Assembly: GCF_003970925.1 (NCBI RefSeq)
Contig: NZ_RWJF01000001.1
Coordinates: forward strand, 1,110,501-1,174,500
DNA length: 64,000 nucleotides
Origin: Sphingomonas ginkgonis
Lineage (GTDB): Bacteria; Pseudomonadota; Alphaproteobacteria; Sphingomonadales; Sphingomonadaceae
Direction: 5' to 3'
Made by a program: the position numbers and the translations under genes. Of the stretch, positions 37,074-46,656 are shown piece by piece. The notes below the pieces were generated by a model. That model ran no database searches, was not told where the DNA came from, and saw only the letters and a list, made by a program, of their open reading frames with translations. Numbering within the stretch: position 1 is the stretch's first letter; every line of letters begins with the position of its first letter.

Positions 37074-38294
37074 ATGGCCAGCATCGCGGATCGGACCGGG
37101 CGCGCAGCCCTTCGCTGGCTGGTGGTGCTGCTCGGCGCTGCGGTATTCCTCAACTATGTCGATCGCGGCGCGGTAGGGATTGCGGCCCCGCTGATGAAGG
37201 GCGACCTCAAGCTCACCAACGAGCAGTTCGGGATCGCGGTCAGCGCCTTCTTCTGGATCTATGCGCCGGTGCAGCTGGTGGTCGGCTGGCTGTGCGACCG
37301 CTTCTCGGTGACCCGGATCCTCGCCGGCGGCGTGCTGCTGTGGGCGGCGAGCACGCTGCTGATCGGCTTCGCCGGCGGGTTCGCGAGCCTGCTGGTACTG
37401 CGCGTCCTGCTCGGAGTGGGCGAGAGCATCGCCTTCCCCGCGAGCAGCAAGATCATCGCCGAGCAGGTGCCTGCGGGCGGGCGCGGCGCGGCCAATGCGA
37501 TCGTCTCCGCGGCGCTGGCGCTGGGCCCGGCGGTGGGAACGCTGGCGGGCGGCGCCATCCTCGCCAGCCTCGGCTGGCGCGCCATCTTCTGGATTTTCGG
37601 CGTGATCACGCTCGTGTGGCTGCTGCCGTGGAGCCGCGCCGCGCGGACGCTCGCGGCGGGGCGGGAGCGTCCGGCACCGGTGCCGCTCGGCCGGCTGCTC
37701 GGGCGCTGGTCGCTGTGGGCGATGAGCATCGCTCATTTTGCCAGCAACTACACCTTCTACTTCCTGCTGACCTGGCTCCCGCTCTTTCTCACCAAGTCGC
37801 AGGGCTACACCATATGGCAGATGACCCTGCTCGCGACCTTCGGCTACGCGGTACAGGCCGCCGCTGCGACCGTCGCCGGCACGCTTTCCGACCGCTGGAC
37901 GCGCGCCGGGCACGACGAGGGTCGAATCCGCCGGGCGATGATGGTGGGAGGGCAACTGGTCGCCGCCGTCGCCGTGCTCGGGATCTTCGTTGCCGGCAGC
38001 GGCCCCATTCTCGCGCTCATGCTTGCCCTGGCCGGCGCCGCCACCGGCGTGCTGTCGCTCAACACCTACGCGGTCGGGCAGATGTTCGCCGGCCCGCGCG
38101 CCGCCGGCAGCTGGATCGGCTTCCAGAACGCGCTCGGGAACATGTCGGGGATCCTAGGGCCGATCGTCACCGGCGCGCTGGTCGACAATGCGGGTTACGC
38201 CAGCGCCTTCCTGGTGACCGGCGCGGTGGCACTGTTCGGAGCGCTGTGGTGGCTCGTCGCGGTGCCGCGGATTCACCAAGTTGCGCTCGACTGA
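37074..38294 (+). CDS. MFS transporter (anion:cation symporter-like), between ftsA and ftsZ
   Basis: 406 residues with twelve predicted membrane helices. The loop 2-3 motif reads GWLCDRFSVTRIL (MFS motif A, GxxxDR form), and FLNYVDRGAVGIAAPLM in helix 1 matches the ACS family that imports sugar acids such as hexuronates and glucarate. LRVLLGVGESIAFPASSKIIAE is the helix 4-5 region with the conserved GxGE. AGGA lies about 6 nt before the ATG. It starts 41 bp after ftsA on the same strand, so it may be expressed with the dcw operon. A division role is not expected; it looks like an insertion in the cluster. Confidence 0.88.
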   Translation: MASIADRTGRAALRWLVVLLGAAVFLNYVDRGAVGIAAPLMKGDLKLTNEQFGIAVSAFFWIYAPVQLVVGWLCDRFSVTRILAGGVLLWAASTLLIGFAGGFASLLVLRVLLGVGESIAFPASSKIIAEQVPAGGRGAANAIVSAALALGPAVGTLAGGAILASLGWRAIFWIFGVITLVWLLPWSRAARTLAAGRERPAPVPLGRLLGRWSLWAMSIAHFASNYTFYFLLTWLPLFLTKSQGYTIWQMTLLATFGYAVQAAAATVAGTLSDRWTRAGHDEGRIRRAMMVGGQLVAAVAVLGIFVAGSGPILALMLALAGAATGVLSLNTYAVGQMFAGPRAAGSWIGFQNALGNMSGILGPIVTGALVDNAGYASAFLVTGAVALFGALWWLVAVPRIHQVALD

Positions 38295-38314
38295 ACGGCT
38301 CGCTGTCCCAGAGT

Positions 38315-38402
38315 GAATCAAGTGAGTCCGAAGCGACACGGCTCACCGTCTTTTTTGCACATGCGTTAACGTTTTCGCTTGTGCCGAAGAGTCCGGCGAT
38401 TC
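38315..38402. promoter_or_regulatory. Cluster of four GANTC (CcrM-type) sites before ftsZ
   Basis: GAATC at 38315, GAGTC at 38324, GAGTC at 38389 and GATTC at 38398. They form two pairs, each pair spaced by exactly 9 bp and the pairs 74 bp apart, within 150 bp of the ftsZ start. GANTC is the alphaproteobacterial CcrM methylation site, read by GcrA. Confidence 0.6.
38355..38370 (+). promoter_or_regulatory. CtrA-like site before ftsZ
   Basis: TTGC-N7-TTAAC at 38355-38370, against the CtrA consensus TTAA-N7-TTAAC: the second half is perfect and the first half matches two of four. It lies 88 nt before the start codon, between the two GANTC pairs. The -10 of the ftsZ promoter may be CATAGC near 38402. 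Confidence 0.4.
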
Positions 38403-38457
38403 ATAGCTTTGTCCCTGTGTTTCAACGCGCTGTCGGCGCAATTGGGGGGACTTGGCG

Positions 38458-39891
38458 ATGAGCATCGATTTCATCCGGCCGGAAGTCGACGAACTGCGTC
38501 CGCGCATCGCCGTCATCGGGGTCGGGGGCGCCGGCGGGAACGCCATCGCCAACATGATCCGGCGGGATGTCCAGGGGGTCGACTTCCTCGTCGCCAATAC
38601 CGATGCGCAGGCGCTCAACAACAGCCTTGCCGACCGTCGCATCCAGCTCGGCCCGAAGATCACGCAGGGGCTCGGCGCCGGCTCGCGGCCGGAGATCGGC
38701 CGGGCCGCCGCGGAAGAGACGATCGACGAGCTCGAGCGCTGTCTTGACGGCGCGCACATGTGCTTCATCGCTGCCGGCATGGGTGGGGGCACCGGCACCG
38801 GCGCGGCGCCGGTCATCGCCAAGGCGGCGCGTGACCGCGGAATCCTGACCGTCGGCGTCGTGACCAAGCCGTTCGCCTTCGAGGGCGCGCGGCGGATGCG
38901 CTCGGCCGACGCCGGGATCGACGAGCTCCAGCAGCATGTCGACACGCTGATCGTCATCCCCAACCAGAACCTGTTCCGCCTCGCCAATTCGGACACGACC
39001 TTCAAGGAAGCGTTCGAGATGGCCGACGAGGTGCTCCAGCAGGGCGTCCGCGGGATTACCGACCTGATGGTCATGCCGGGCCTCATCAACCTCGACTTCG
39101 CCGACGTCCGCTCGGTGATGGGCGAGATGGGCAAGGCGATGATGGGCACCGGCGAGGCGTCGGGCGACAATCGCGCGATCCAGGCCGCCGAGAAGGCGAT
39201 CTCTAACCCGCTGCTTGATGGCGTCAGCATGCGGGGCGCCAAGGGCGTGATCGTGTCGATCGTCGGCGGCGAGGACATGCGCCTGATGGAAGTCGACGAG
39301 GCCGCCAGCCACATCAAGGAGCTGGTCGACCCCGACGCCAACATCATCTGGGGTTCGGCGTTCAACAACGATCTCGAAGGCAAGATCCGGGTCTCGGTCG
39401 TCGCGACCGGCATCGAGGCCGAGGTCGCGCAGCAGCCCGCGACGACGCAGGGCAAGGTGTTCAGCTTCCCGGGGCGGACCACCGCCACCGCGCAGCCGGC
39501 GCCGGTGGCCGCGGCGCCGATCGCCAAGCCGCAGCCCACGGCGACCTACCGCGCCGAGCCGAAGGCGCCGCAGGCGGCCGACATCAACGACCCGCTCGAG
39601 CTCGGCAACGGCAATGACGGCGGGGACGAGCTGCTGCTCGACTCCGACGACATCCTGACCTCGCCGGTTGGCACCCCGCCGATCGCGCCGCCGCGCGACG
39701 AGGCTCCGGTCGAGGCGGCCGGCTACGCGCAGCCGCGTGTGGCGACAGCGAAGGAGAGCGGCACGCTGTTCGAGCGGATGAGCAACATCGCGCGCGGCGC
39801 GGGCAAGGTGGAGGAGGGCGCTCCAACCCCGACCATCCGCCGCGAGCCGCTCGACATCCCGCGCTTCCTCAACCGCCAGACCAACCAATAG
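38458..39891 (+). CDS. ftsZ: Division GTPase FtsZ
   Basis: Tubulin-like GTPase forming the division ring. 477 residues. GTP-binding elements: [11 protein letters not shown] (20-30), NTDAQAL (48-54), tubulin signature [10 protein letters not shown] (109-118) and the T7 loop with NLDFADVR. After the GTPase core (to about 320) comes a Pro/Ala-rich linker of about 140 residues and the conserved C-terminal peptide [10 protein letters not shown] that binds FtsA. Start at ATG 38458, with a GGGGGGA run upstream; a TTG two codons earlier is open. It has its own 163-bp upstream region with GANTC and CtrA-like sites, so independent cell-cycle control is likely. Confidence 0.97.
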   Translation: MSIDFIRPEVDELRPRIAVIGVGGAGGNAIANMIRRDVQGVDFLVANTDAQALNNSLADRRIQLGPKITQGLGAGSRPEIGRAAAEETIDELERCLDGAHMCFIAAGMGGGTGTGAAPVIAKAARDRGILTVGVVTKPFAFEGARRMRSADAGIDELQQHVDTLIVIPNQNLFRLANSDTTFKEAFEMADEVLQQGVRGITDLMVMPGLINLDFADVRSVMGEMGKAMMGTGEASGDNRAIQAAEKAISNPLLDGVSMRGAKGVIVSIVGGEDMRLMEVDEAASHIKELVDPDANIIWGSAFNNDLEGKIRVSVVATGIEAEVAQQPATTQGKVFSFPGRTTATAQPAPVAAAPIAKPQPTATYRAEPKAPQAADINDPLELGNGNDGGDELLLDSDDILTSPVGTPPIAPPRDEAPVEAAGYAQPRVATAKESGTLFERMSNIARGAGKVEEGAPTPTIRREPLDIPRFLNRQTNQ

Positions 39892-39915
39892 TCGCCGACT
39901 GAGGCGAGACCAGGA

Positions 39916-39946
39916 GGGTCGCGGGGTTCGTCTCCGCGGCCCTTCT
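39916..39946 (+). terminator. Probable rho-independent terminator after ftsZ
   Basis: GGGTCGCGG (39916-39924) pairs with CCGCGGCCC (39934-39942) over 9 bp with one G-U, followed by TTCTT. The U-tract is short, so strength is uncertain. It closes the dcw/ftsZ region opposite the convergent cls gene. Confidence 0.6.
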
Positions 39947-39957
39947 TGCGTCCGGGT

Positions 39958-41400
39958 TCAGAACAGGGCGCCGGCCATGGTGAGAAGATTCTCGACGAAG
40001 CGCCGCAGGATCGAGCGCTGCCGTACCTCGTCCTGGCTGACCTCCTCCGACTGCGAGAGATAATGTTCCTGCCGCTCGCGGACTGCCTCGGCCAGCCGGG
40101 GCGAATGGAGCAGCATGTTGTTCTCGAAGTTGAGCTCGAGGCTGCGGCGGTCCATGTTGGCCGACCCGATCAGCACCACCTCGCTGTCCGCGACCATCGT
40201 CTTGGCGTGGAGCAGGCCGGGCTTGAACTCGAAGATTCGGACGCCCGCGCGTAGCAGCTGCGGGTAAAGCGACTTGGCGATCGCGCCGATGGGGGCGCTG
40301 TCGTTCCGCTCGGGCAGGACAAGGACCACGCTGACCCCGCGCCGGGCGCAGTTCACCAGCGCCGCCAGGAGCGGCTGGTCGGGGACGAAGTAGGGGGTGG
40401 TCACCACCACTTCGTGCTCGGCCGCGTAGAGCAGCGAGCAGAAGGCGCCCGACATGCACTCGCGCGGCGACAAGGGGCCGGTAGCGAAAGCAACGCCGGT
40501 GGTCTCGCCGCCTTCGACCGGGTCGGCCGAGGTGCTGGTCAGCAGCTCGGACAGGTCCTCCCCCGTCTCCACGGTCCAGGCGCTCGCGAAGATGAGCTCG
40601 TTCTGCAGCGCGAGCGGTCCCTCGAGCCGCACCATCATATCGACCCAGGGCGCAAACTTGGCCTTGATGCGGAACTCGGGATCGGCGAAGTTCTGGCTTC
40701 CGCAATAGGTCACGCGGCTATCGATGACCGCGACCTTGCGGTGATTGCGGAGATCGAGCCGGCGCGCGGTGATCAGGTTAAAGCCCTTGGGCAGGCTGAG
40801 CGACGGGCAGATATCGACGCCCGCGTCCCGCATCGCATCCCAGTGCAGCGAGCGGATCAGCTGGCGCGATCCCAGCGCGTCGGCGGCGATCCGGCACCGG
40901 ACGCCACGTTTCGCGGCGCGGATGACCGCCTCGATCAGCTTTACGCCGTTGCGGTCGGTCAGCCAGATGTAGACGCTGAGGTGGACGGTGCGGCGCGCGG
41001 AGTCGATGTCCGCGACGAGCATGTCGACCGCGCTGTCGGAGTCCGGTGCCAGCGAGAAGCGGTTGCCGGCGCGGGCGTCGATGTCGGCGATGGCCTCGGC
41101 CTGGCGGAACGGCGGGAGGAAGTGGCCCGGCAGGGCCTCGATCGGCTGCTGCAGCCGCGGTCCGACGGTCAGCGACTGGAGGTGCCGCGAAACCTTCGCC
41201 GCGCGTCGCCGGAAGCGCTGCGACATCCACGGCTCGCCGAAGGTGGCGTAGAGCAGCACCCCCAGGATCGGGAGCAGGATAATCGTCATCACCCAGGCCG
41301 CGCGCGAATAGGGATCGCGCCCGTCGAGCAGCACGGCGCGGACGATGACGGCACCCTCCGCCAGCACCAGCAGGGTCAACCAGAGATAATGCGTCGGCAA
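39958..41400 (-). CDS. cls: Cardiolipin synthase (phospholipase D family)
   Basis: Membrane enzyme condensing phospholipids into cardiolipin. 480 residues: two N-terminal membrane helices (about 6-24 and 35-54, with WVMTIILLPILGVLLYATFG), then two phospholipase D modules with complete HKD motifs, NHRKVAVID (near residue 220) and LLHAKTMVAD (near 400), each followed by a GSxN (CGSQNFADPE, IGSANMDRRS). The frame opens with TTG at 41400 (MPTHYLWLTLL) with a GGGGGGA ribosome site; no ATG gives both membrane helices. The gene converges on ftsZ. Confidence 0.92.
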   Translation of the reverse strand: MPTHYLWLTLLVLAEGAVIVRAVLLDGRDPYSRAAWVMTIILLPILGVLLYATFGEPWMSQRFRRRAAKVSRHLQSLTVGPRLQQPIEALPGHFLPPFRQAEAIADIDARAGNRFSLAPDSDSAVDMLVADIDSARRTVHLSVYIWLTDRNGVKLIEAVIRAAKRGVRCRIAADALGSRQLIRSLHWDAMRDAGVDICPSLSLPKGFNLITARRLDLRNHRKVAVIDSRVTYCGSQNFADPEFRIKAKFAPWVDMMVRLEGPLALQNELIFASAWTVETGEDLSELLTSTSADPVEGGETTGVAFATGPLSPRECMSGAFCSLLYAAEHEVVVTTPYFVPDQPLLAALVNCARRGVSVVLVLPERNDSAPIGAIAKSLYPQLLRAGVRIFEFKPGLLHAKTMVADSEVVLIGSANMDRRSLELNFENNMLLHSPRLAEAVRERQEHYLSQSEEVSQDEVRQRSILRRFVENLLTMAGALF

Positions 41401-41464
41401 GGCTCGTTCCCCCCAGGCGGCGGAACAGGCGAACGCGCGAAGCGGCCAAATGGCTCGACGCGGC

Positions 41465-44317
41465 CTACGGCTTGGCGGGAACGGCCTTGATGACGAATGC
41501 CCGGCCCGTGTCGAGATAGGTCTGCGCCGCGGCTTGCAGCATGGCCGGGGTGATCGAGCGGTATCCCGCGACCTGGCTGTCGATCTTGGGCAGCACCCGC
41601 GGGTCGTCGGCGGCGCCGGCGAGATTCGTCAGCCAGTAGGCGTTGGTCAGCCGGGTCCGCGCCACGCCCTCAAGCAAAGGCTTTTGCGCGCGCTGCAGCT
41701 CGTCCGCCTCGACCGGCCGGGTGCGCAGGTCGGTGACGATCCCGCGAACGGTGTCGACGAAGCCGGCGAGTGTCGCCGGCGGCGCCTCGATCGCGGCGCT
41801 GAACACGCCGTAGCGGTCCCAGACCTCCGACGGGGCGTGCGAGGCGCTCGGCGAGTAGGCGATGCCCTGCTCCTCGCGGACTTTTTGGGTGAGGCGCAGC
41901 TGGATGATCTCCGCCAGCAGGTTGAGCGTGCGCGCGTCGCGGCTGTTGCCGTAGAAGCCGACGGTTGGCCAGGCGACGAGCGCGGCCGCCTGATCCTTGC
42001 GACCCTGGTGCGTCAGCGTGACTTCGCCCGGCTTGGGGAAGAGCGGATCGGGGCCGTGGGCCTGGGCCTCACCGCGGCGCCGCGGGAGCGCGCCGAAGGT
42101 GGCACGGGTGGCGCGGATCGCGTCGGTCACGGTGACGTCGCCGACCATCACTACCTCGATCGGCGCGGCGGCGAAGGCGGGGGCGAGCAGCGCGCGTGCT
42201 TGGCTGATATTGCTGACGCTCATCTGGTCGAGCGAGGGGAGCGCCCAGCGGCGGTCGCCCGAATGGAGCAAGGCCTGCGCATCGCGGCCCATCACCCCGC
42301 CGGGCGAACTCGCCAGCTGTGCCTGGATCGCCGGGGCGAGCCCGCGATAGCGGTCCCAGCCGGTCGGGCGCCAGCCGGGATCGGCGATGTTGGCGGCGAG
42401 CAGCTGCATCTGGGTCGGCAGGTCGGCCGGGGTGGTTCGCCCGGCAAGGACGAAGCGGTCGTCGTCGACGGCCAGGCTCGCCCCGGCGATCTTGCCGGCA
42501 AGCGTCTGCTGCATCTGCTCGTAGCTGAGCTTGCCCGTCCCGCCGAGGATCACCGCGCCGCCTTCGATCGCCCACTCCGGGTTGACCGCGGCCGGATCGA
42601 GCGCCCGCTTGCCTCCGCCGAGCCGCGCCTGGACAAGAATCTGGTCCTTGGCAAAGGCGGTCGGTTTGACGATCAGCCGAACCCCGTTGGCGAACCGCAC
42701 CGCGGTCGCCCCGGTGTCGCCGAGCACGCGCTGCTCGAGCACGCGGCCGGGAACCCCGAAGCTGGTGTATGGCCATGGCCGGGCGGCGGCGAACACGGTC
42801 GGCCGGACCGCCACGGCCTGGCTCTCGACGAAGGCCGCCTGGAGCGCGCTTGCGCCGCTGCGCACCAACGGCGGCTTGCCCGTCACTCCCATGACGGGCG
42901 TGGGGGAGGAGAGATAGAGAAGGGGGCCCGAGCCGGTGAACAGCGGCTTGACCGCCGCCAGCACGGTGGCCGGAGTCGCCTGCCGCGCCACCTCGTCGAA
43001 GAGCGCAAGCTGGTCGGCCGGCGAGAGGGTGACGACCTTGTCGCCGACCGCGGCGATGATCGTGTCGGCGATTCCGCTCGAGAAGCGGGTGTCGGCGCCG
43101 GCGACCGAGGCGGCCAGCGCCGCTCGCCGCTCGCCCAGCTCGCGGTCGATCTCGGCCTGGGTCACGCCGAAGGTCAGCAGCCGGCGCTGCTCCTGCTCGA
43201 TCGCGGCAAGCCCCTTCTGCCACTCGCCGGGGCGAGTGATCGCGCTGAGCTGGGTGGTGTCGCCAATGTCGGCGGGTTGGCTTCGGCCGGCGCCACCGGC
43301 GATCAGTGGCGCCTTCTCGCCCAGCGCAGCCAGCCGCTCGATCCGGCGGTTGAGGATCTGCAGCGCCAGCGCCGAAAGACTGTTGCGGACGCGCTCGGGC
43401 CGGCTGTCGGCATCGAGGTCGGGCGGCCGGACCCATGAGATGGATACCGCCGTCGACAGTCCTGTTCCGACGAACACCCGAGCGTCGCCGGCGCGGGTCG
43501 CAACCGTGCCGCGGCTGCCGTTGGCACCGGCGGCCCCTTCCCCCTTCCAGTCGCCGAACTGCTGGCGGATCTTGGCCTCGATCTGGTCGACGTCGAAGTC
43601 GCCGACGATCACGAGAGTCGCGCGCTCGGGCCGGTAGTAGGCGTCGTAGAAGGCCTTCAGCCGCTCGCGCGGGGCGCCCTGGATGACCTGCGTCAATCCG
43701 ATCGGCAGCCGCTGCCCGATCGGCTGCCCCGGGTAGAGGAAGTCCAGCTGGTTCACGAGCTGGTTCAGCTGCGGCCCGGCGCGGGTCCGCTCCTCCGCCA
43801 GCACGACGCCGCGCTCACGCTCGAGCGACTTGGCGTCAAACAGCGCCTTGTCGGCGACCTGGCGAAGGAGGAACAGCGCGGTATCGACTGTGTCCGCATC
43901 GGTTTCGGGTAGGTCGAGCTTGTAGATGGTGTGCTCGAAATCGGTGGTCGCGTTGGTGTCCGCCCCGAAGCGGAGCCCGTGGCGCTGGAGCCGCTGCACG
44001 AACTCCCCCTCGGGGACGTCCTTGCTGCCGTTGAAGACCATGTGCTCGATGAAGTGGGCGAGGCCGCGCTGCTCCTCCGTCTCGTTGAGCGATCCGGTGT
44101 CGATCAGCAGCCGCACCGAGGCGTTGTGCGCCGGCGTCGTGTTGCGGCGGATGGCGTAGCGCATGCCGTTGGCGAGCACGCCGGTGCGGATGCTCGCGTC
44201 GGGGGTGAGTCCGGCCGCGGAGACCCAGGCCGGCGCCTCGGCGGCGCGGGTGGCGGGAACGGTGGCAAGCAGTCCGCCCGCAATGGCGAGCATCGAGGCG
44301 GTCAGGCGCAGATTCAT
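41465..44317 (-). CDS. M16 family zinc metallopeptidase (two-module, exported)
   Basis: 950 residues, the full two-module length of pitrilysin/PqqL-type periplasmic peptidases. The signal peptide is MNLRLTASMLAIAGGLLATV, with cleavage near TRAAEA. The zinc motif HFIEH (88-92, HxxEH) and the distant Glu in ERGVVLAEERTR mark the active N-terminal module. The C-terminal half repeats the fold without the zinc motif, as usual. Start at ATG 44317 with AAGGA about 5 nt upstream; the frame is open far upstream but not coding there. Expected to degrade small peptides in the envelope. It diverges from the pcm-like gene. Confidence 0.9.
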   Translation of the reverse strand: MNLRLTASMLAIAGGLLATVPATRAAEAPAWVSAAGLTPDASIRTGVLANGMRYAIRRNTTPAHNASVRLLIDTGSLNETEEQRGLAHFIEHMVFNGSKDVPEGEFVQRLQRHGLRFGADTNATTDFEHTIYKLDLPETDADTVDTALFLLRQVADKALFDAKSLERERGVVLAEERTRAGPQLNQLVNQLDFLYPGQPIGQRLPIGLTQVIQGAPRERLKAFYDAYYRPERATLVIVGDFDVDQIEAKIRQQFGDWKGEGAAGANGSRGTVATRAGDARVFVGTGLSTAVSISWVRPPDLDADSRPERVRNSLSALALQILNRRIERLAALGEKAPLIAGGAGRSQPADIGDTTQLSAITRPGEWQKGLAAIEQEQRRLLTFGVTQAEIDRELGERRAALAASVAGADTRFSSGIADTIIAAVGDKVVTLSPADQLALFDEVARQATPATVLAAVKPLFTGSGPLLYLSSPTPVMGVTGKPPLVRSGASALQAAFVESQAVAVRPTVFAAARPWPYTSFGVPGRVLEQRVLGDTGATAVRFANGVRLIVKPTAFAKDQILVQARLGGGKRALDPAAVNPEWAIEGGAVILGGTGKLSYEQMQQTLAGKIAGASLAVDDDRFVLAGRTTPADLPTQMQLLAANIADPGWRPTGWDRYRGLAPAIQAQLASSPGGVMGRDAQALLHSGDRRWALPSLDQMSVSNISQARALLAPAFAAAPIEVVMVGDVTVTDAIRATRATFGALPRRRGEAQAHGPDPLFPKPGEVTLTHQGRKDQAAALVAWPTVGFYGNSRDARTLNLLAEIIQLRLTQKVREEQGIAYSPSASHAPSEVWDRYGVFSAAIEAPPATLAGFVDTVRGIVTDLRTRPVEADELQRAQKPLLEGVARTRLTNAYWLTNLAGAADDPRVLPKIDSQVAGYRSITPAMLQAAAQTYLDTGRAFVIKAVPAKP

Positions 44318-44489
44318 GGGGATCCTTGGGGTGGGCACAGCGGAATCGAGCGGCAGGATGGAGCAGAGCGGAACCGGGCTGCAAGTGAAAGAGAAGACGG
44401 CTGCGGCAGGATCGGCACGCTGCGCCAGCGAATTCGACGAACGGGCCCGCTTGGCTTGGCCAACGACCCGAGCGCGACTAATAGCAGCA

Positions 44490-44518
44490 TTGCAACATGG
44501 CTGTGTTGCACGCATAAA
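44490..44518 (+). promoter_or_regulatory. Candidate sigma70-type promoter for pcm-tolC
   Basis: TTGCAA (44490-44495), a 17-nt spacer and CATAAA (44513-44518); each hexamer matches four of six consensus bases with ideal spacing. It lies in the divergent gap, 22 nt before the TTG start at 44540. Confidence 0.45.
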
Positions 44519-44539
44519 ACAGCCCGTGAGGACACCCCA

Positions 44540-45175
44540 TTGACCGACTTTGCCGACATTCGCCGCCGCATGGTCGAGAGCCAGCTGCGTCCGCAGGGCG
44601 TCGTCGATCCGTTCGTGCTCGAGGCGATGTCGACGCTCCCGCGCGAGGACTATGTCCCCGCTTCGCAGCGAGAAGTCGCCTATGCAGATGCGATCATCCC
44701 CTTGGGCGAGCGACGGGGACTGCCGACCTGTTCGGTGACCGGGCGCCTGCTCAACGCCGTGGCGGCGCGCCCGGACGAGCGGGTGATGGTGGTCGGCGCC
44801 GGCACCGGATACGCCGCGGCGCTGTTCGCGCATATGGGCTGCAGGGTTACCGCGGTGGAGAACGATCCGCTGTTCGCCGACAATTTGGCGCGGCTGACGG
44901 GCGTCACGCTGGTCAGTGGCGAGCTGGCAGCGGGCCACGCCGCGAACGCGCCCTATGACGTGATCGTGATCGACGGCGCGATCGAGCAAATCCCGCCGGC
45001 GATCGTCGAGCAGCTCGGCGAAGGCGGCCGGATCGCAACCGTGCTCGTCGAGCGCGGGGTCGGCCGGCTTACGCTCGGCTTCAAGGCGCCGCACGGCGTC
45101 GGTTACAGCAGCTTTGGCGATGTTGGTTGTCCAGCCTTGCCCGGTTTCGCCCGTCCCCGGGTCTTCACCTTCTAA
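44540..45175 (+). CDS. Protein-L-isoaspartate O-methyltransferase family protein
   Basis: 211 residues, class I SAM methyltransferase of the PCMT family. The N-terminus FADIRRRMVESQLRPQGV and EDYVPASQREVAYADAIIPL are family features; the SAM loop is VMVVGAGTGYAAALFAHMG (about 78-96). The final catalytic region is divergent, and alphaproteobacterial relatives next to tolC are annotated as isoaspartate repair enzymes or as SAM-binding proteins of unknown target. I start at TTG 44540, with GAGGA 7 nt upstream; no ATG fits the conserved N-terminus. tolC follows after 15 bp, so they are probably one operon. Confidence 0.85.
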   Translation: MTDFADIRRRMVESQLRPQGVVDPFVLEAMSTLPREDYVPASQREVAYADAIIPLGERRGLPTCSVTGRLLNAVAARPDERVMVVGAGTGYAAALFAHMGCRVTAVENDPLFADNLARLTGVTLVSGELAAGHAANAPYDVIVIDGAIEQIPPAIVEQLGEGGRIATVLVERGVGRLTLGFKAPHGVGYSSFGDVGCPALPGFARPRVFTF

Positions 45176-45190
45176 CCGGAGAGACGCTTC

Positions 45191-46639
45191 GTGCGACTTG
45201 CCCTTCACCTTGCTTCCACGGCGCTGGCGATGGTCGCGCTTGCCGGTTCGGCGAATGCCGACACGCTGCGCGACGCGCTGGTCTCAGCCTACCGCACCAA
45301 CCCCAACCTGACCGCGCAGCGCGAGGTGGTCCGCCAGACTGACGCCGGCGTGGCGATCGCCCGCGCCGCCGGGCGGCCGCAGGTGAGCGCTAATATTGGC
45401 CTCAACCGCAGCCTGACCCGGAGCGGGATCATTGCGGCGACCAGCGGCAGCAAGGGGCCGGTGATCAGCGGCGGTGTCGACCTCAGCGTTCCCTTCTTCA
45501 CCGGCGGCCGGGTGCGCAATGGCGTCCAGGCGGCGCGGACGCGGGTCGAGGCGGGGCGGTCCACCCTCCGCGCGGTCGAGGGCGACGTCTTCACCCAGGC
45601 GACCACCGCCTACATGAACGTGATCCGCGACCGCGCGATCGTCGAGCTCAACCAGAACAACGTCTCCGTCCTCGAGACCAACCTTCGCGCGACCCGCGAC
45701 CGGTTCCAGATCGGTGACGTCACCCGCACCGACGTTGCCCAGTCGGAAGCGCGGCTGTCGCTGGCGCGGTCCAACCTTGAGACGGTCCGCGCGCAGCTGA
45801 CGGCGAGCGAGGAAACCTACCGCCAGGTCGTTGGCCATGACCCGGGCACGCTGGCGCCGCCGCCGCCGCTGCCGCCGCTGCCGGCCACCTCGGACGAGGC
45901 GGTCCGCATCGCAATCGTCCGCAATCCCGACCTCATCTCCATCACCCAGCAGACCCGGGCTGCCGGCTACGACGTCTCGGTCGCGCGATCGGGACGGCTG
46001 CCGACGCTGTCCGGCGTGGCTTCGGGCAATTATGTCAACACGGTTGCGGGGTCGGTCGGTCCGTTCCCGCGCTCGGGTACCGAGACCAGTCTCGGCGTCG
46101 CCGCCAACATCCCGCTCTACCAGGGCGGGTTGGTTGCCGGCCGGATCCGCCAGGCGCAGGCCGTCGAGGGCCAGCTGCTTGAGCAGACGATCGGGACCGA
46201 GCGCGCGGTGGTGGCGCAGACCGGCTCCGCCTTCGCCGCCTATTCCGCCGCGGAGCGTGCGATCGAGAGCAACCATGTCGCGGTCCAGGCGAACCAGCTG
46301 GCGCTGACCGGCGCTCGCGCCGAGAACAGCGTCGGCACCCGCACCATCCTCGACGTGCTCAACGCCGAGCAGGAGCTGCTCAACTCGCAGGTGGCCGAGG
46401 TGAGCGCACGGCGCGATGCCTATGTCGCCGGCTTCCAGCTGCTGAACGCCATGGGCATGGCGCAGGTCGACGAGCTCGGGCTCGACGGCGGTCCGCTCTA
46501 CGATCCCACCGGTAACTACCGGCGGGTGGCGAACGGGCGGAACGACTGGGCCAACGACAAGCGCCACGTGCCGGTCGCCACGCGGACGGTGACACCGCAA
46601 GAGGACGTGCCGCCGACCGGGGTGACACGGCCGCGCTGA
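45191..46639 (+). CDS. tolC: TolC-family outer membrane efflux/secretion channel
   Basis: 482 residues. Signal peptide MRLALHLASTALAMVALAG, cleavage near ANADT, then two repeats of the outer-membrane efflux protein fold: long helices with beta-hairpins such as SGGVDLSVPFFTGGRVRNGV and VAANIPLYQGGLVAGRIRQA. The N-terminal TLRDALVSAYRTNPNLTAQRE is the TolC (type I secretion) subgroup. The start is GTG 45191 with GGAGAG 8 nt upstream. The protein forms a trimeric outer-membrane duct; no inner-membrane pump is encoded nearby. popZ follows after 17 bp. Confidence 0.92.
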   Translation: MRLALHLASTALAMVALAGSANADTLRDALVSAYRTNPNLTAQREVVRQTDAGVAIARAAGRPQVSANIGLNRSLTRSGIIAATSGSKGPVISGGVDLSVPFFTGGRVRNGVQAARTRVEAGRSTLRAVEGDVFTQATTAYMNVIRDRAIVELNQNNVSVLETNLRATRDRFQIGDVTRTDVAQSEARLSLARSNLETVRAQLTASEETYRQVVGHDPGTLAPPPPLPPLPATSDEAVRIAIVRNPDLISITQQTRAAGYDVSVARSGRLPTLSGVASGNYVNTVAGSVGPFPRSGTETSLGVAANIPLYQGGLVAGRIRQAQAVEGQLLEQTIGTERAVVAQTGSAFAAYSAAERAIESNHVAVQANQLALTGARAENSVGTRTILDVLNAEQELLNSQVAEVSARRDAYVAGFQLLNAMGMAQVDELGLDGGPLYDPTGNYRRVANGRNDWANDKRHVPVATRTVTPQEDVPPTGVTRPR

Positions 46640-46656
46640 TCGGCGATAGGTCGGGG

